A stretch of 64,000 nt of DNA from Bacillota bacterium. Its GTDB lineage: Bacteria > Bacillota > Clostridia > Acetivibrionales > DSM-1351. Below the pieces are notes generated by a model that did not search any database, was not told the origin of the DNA, and saw nothing but the letters and a program-made list of their open reading frames with translations. Every line of letters begins with the position of its first letter. Position 1 is the first letter of the stretch. Both the position numbers and the translations under genes were made by a program. Where the stretch lies: contig JAEXFI010000035.1 of assembly GCA_023400235.1 (NCBI GenBank), positions 120,641-184,640 of the forward strand, in the 5' to 3' direction. Below, one piece after another: positions 62,610-64,000 of this stretch.

Positions 62610-62934
62610 GATTTATTCCTTATTGGGCCTTGCAAAAAAAGCCGGGCAGTTGCTATCCGGGGATGAGACTTGTGAAAGAACCATAAAATCCGGTAAGGCT
62701 GTACTTGTAATTGTAGCAGGGGATGCTTCTGAAAACACGAAGGACAAATTTAAGAGTATGTGCATTTTCCGGGATATACCTTATAGGGTATATGGTGAAA
62801 AGTTGGAGCTGGGCAGATGCACCGGAAAAGAAATACGCTCTGTTATTTCGATTCAGTCAAAGGATTTTAAAAATGGCCTTCTTAAGCTAATAGATAATCA
62901 AATAAACGAATCCGGGGGTGAAGGTATTGGATAA
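62602..62934 (+). CDS. L7Ae-family ribosomal protein (YlxQ)
   Basis: RNA-binding protein of about 110 residues with the L7Ae/L30e fold: IYSLLGLAKKAGQLLSGDETC, SGKAVLVIVAGDASENTKDKF, YGEKLELGRCTGKEIRSVISI. The family binds kink-turn RNA. Two ATGs lie in a row (62,599 and 62,602); the second is better spaced from GGAGGG. Overlaps infB by eight bases. Confidence 0.9.
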   Translation: MDRIYSLLGLAKKAGQLLSGDETCERTIKSGKAVLVIVAGDASENTKDKFKSMCIFRDIPYRVYGEKLELGRCTGKEIRSVISIQSKDFKNGLLKLIDNQINESGGEGIG

Positions 62935-64000
62935 AGCAAGGATATACGAGCTGGCCAAAGAACTTAATACTACAAGTAAGAGGTTAATGGAAAAGCTTGC
63001 TGAGATAAATATAAATGTAAAAAATCACATGAGCCTTCTTGAGCCTCATGAATTAGCTGCACTTTATAAGCATATAGGTGTAATAAAACATGATGACAAG
63101 AAGGAAGAGGATAAGAGAACCGGTACTCCGGACACTTTTCATTCTGCCGACAAAAAGAAGGACGTTAAAAAGGATATGAAAAGTGCTCCAAGAATCATCA
63201 GGACCACAGAGATAGTTATTGACAGCAGAGGTGAAGCCGGTAGCACGGAGCATGGGGGGTACAGCAAGAAGGAACCCAATCAGGGCCATTCAAAACCCAG
63301 CTATGTTAAAACAGAGTCCAGTACGTCTGGACTTAGACCAGGTTATGTAAGAGATAATATCCATGACATGAAGAATAAATCTGCAGCCAGGCCAGACAAA
63401 TCTTCGGAAATTCAAAAGAATCAAATCAAGACACCAGTTGTTCAGCATGATGATTCTTCAGTGTCAAGGCAAAATGTAAAACCTGAAGTCATTAAAAAAG
63501 AGGAAAATATTGTGGCCGATAAGACTATTCAAACCGAAGTGAATACACCAAAAATTGTTAATTCAAATGATACTGCAAATAAGGAAAATATATCTGAAAG
63601 AGTGGATATGAAACCAAACGCAGTTACTGAACCGAAGGAAGCAGCTGCAGCAAAAGATGCAGCCCCGGTTTCAAGGAATGAAAATATGGAAAATAAGATT
63701 GAAGAAGTCAGCCGGCCTGAAGCAAAAGCTTCTGTTGAAGACCTTGGCAAGATCCAGAGTGAGAGGCCGCAGGCAGACAGACCTCAGGGAGACAGACCTC
63801 AGGCGGACAGACCTCAAGGTGACAGACCACAGGGCCAGTACAATCGTCCACAGGGTGACAGACCACAGGGCCAGTACAATCGTCCACAGGGCGACAGACC
63901 ACAGGGCCAGTACAATCGTCCACAGGGTGACAGACCACAGGGCCAGTACAATCGTCCACAGGGCGACAGACCGCAGGGCCAGTATAACAGGCCGCAGGGT
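62927..64000 (+). CDS. infB: Translation initiation factor IF-2, N-terminal part (runs off the window)
   Basis: TTG start at 62,927 after GGGGGTGAAGG, overlapping the preceding stop by eight bases. 358 codons are present with no stop, so the GTPase and later domains are outside the window. Residues 1-50 form the IF2_N domain (KARIYELAKELNTTSKRLME, INVNVKNHMSLLEP-like). The rest is the disordered linker, rich in Lys, Ser and Pro. From about residue 275 it becomes a regular repeat of GDRPQGQYNRPQ, reaching the window end. Long low-complexity linkers are normal for clostridial IF-2; the regularity here is high. Confidence 0.95.
   Translation, partial: MDKARIYELAKELNTTSKRLMEKLAEININVKNHMSLLEPHELAALYKHIGVIKHDDKKEEDKRTGTPDTFHSADKKKDVKKDMKSAPRIIRTTEIVIDSRGEAGSTEHGGYSKKEPNQGHSKPSYVKTESSTSGLRPGYVRDNIHDMKNKSAARPDKSSEIQKNQIKTPVVQHDDSSVSRQNVKPEVIKKEENIVADKTIQTEVNTPKIVNSNDTANKENISERVDMKPNAVTEPKEAAAAKDAAPVSRNENMENKIEEVSRPEAKASVEDLGKIQSERPQADRPQGDRPQADRPQGDRPQGQYNRPQGDRPQGQYNRPQGDRPQGQYNRPQGDRPQGQYNRPQGDRPQGQYNRPQG
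63767..64000 (+). repeat. 36-bp tandem repeat in infB linker
   Basis: First short 15-bp units (GACAGACCTCAGGG plus variants), then a 36-bp unit encoding GDRPQGQYNRPQ in at least four nearly identical copies, continuing past the window edge. In frame, so copy number can vary without loss of function. Confidence 0.9.

Noticed and set aside
63708..64000. Regularly spaced repeats at the right end considered as a CRISPR array
   Set aside because: Repeats are contiguous, in frame with infB and encode a repeating peptide; there are no unique spacers.

Overview
The window looks like the chromosome of a spore-forming, cellulosome-producing, mesophilic clostridium of the Ruminiclostridium (R. cellulolyticum) type. 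The evidence is twelve secreted enzymes with C-terminal type I dockerins (paired GDxNxDG calcium loops), spore-coat cotJ genes, a split sigma-K gene, Gram-positive PolC, and AT-rich wobble use with GGAGG ribosome sites. The species is inferred, not proven.

Layout. 1-6.7 kb: a dockerin-less GH11 xylanase flanked by a perfect 27-bp inverted repeat, an SUMF1/FGE-like lipoprotein with a structured leader, a secreted metallophosphoesterase, a serine-recombinase cassette, and cotJA-cotJB. 6.9-8.0 kb: a heptad-repeat coiled-coil protein, then the 5' half of sigK. 7.9-41.7 kb: a 33.86-kb insertion that splits sigK. The 3' half of sigK lies at 41,742-42,110. Joining the halves at a shared AAATG restores an in-frame sigma-K of about 236-239 residues, including the conserved CIENEILM stretch. 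This is the arrangement of the sporulation-specific 'skin' element.

Main discovery. The cargo of this sigK-intervening element is a cellulosomal hemicellulase cluster of the xyl-doc kind (10.6-38.7 kb). It holds GH43 x3, a beta-helix enzyme, GH2, a CE1 esterase, a GH127-like enzyme, GH27, GH30 x2, GH95 and GH5, plus one thioredoxin-fold lipoprotein. All twelve enzymes carry a dockerin and ten carry a CBM6, so they should dock on a scaffoldin and strip side chains from arabinoxylan, galactan and fucosylated polymers. The element ends recombine on paper into a palindromic attP, GTATAGCAAATGCTATAC. A third copy of its core (15 of 15 identical) lies inside at 39,608-39,622, exactly as expected if two elements sit in tandem: one of 31.7 kb carrying the hemicellulases and one of 2.1 kb carrying little more than a recombinase. 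Large serine recombinases lie at both outer ends, with their 3' ends facing the sigK halves.

42.1-45.7 kb: a DUF4157/zinc-ribbon protein, a VOC protein and a MATE exporter. 45.7-64 kb: the conserved housekeeping run rpsB-tsf-pyrH-frr-(63-aa gene)-uppS-cdsA-dxr-rseP-ispG-methyltransferase-polC, then rimP-nusA-rnpM-L7Ae-infB with its own strong promoter. infB runs off the window end. No tRNA, rRNA or CRISPR array was seen.
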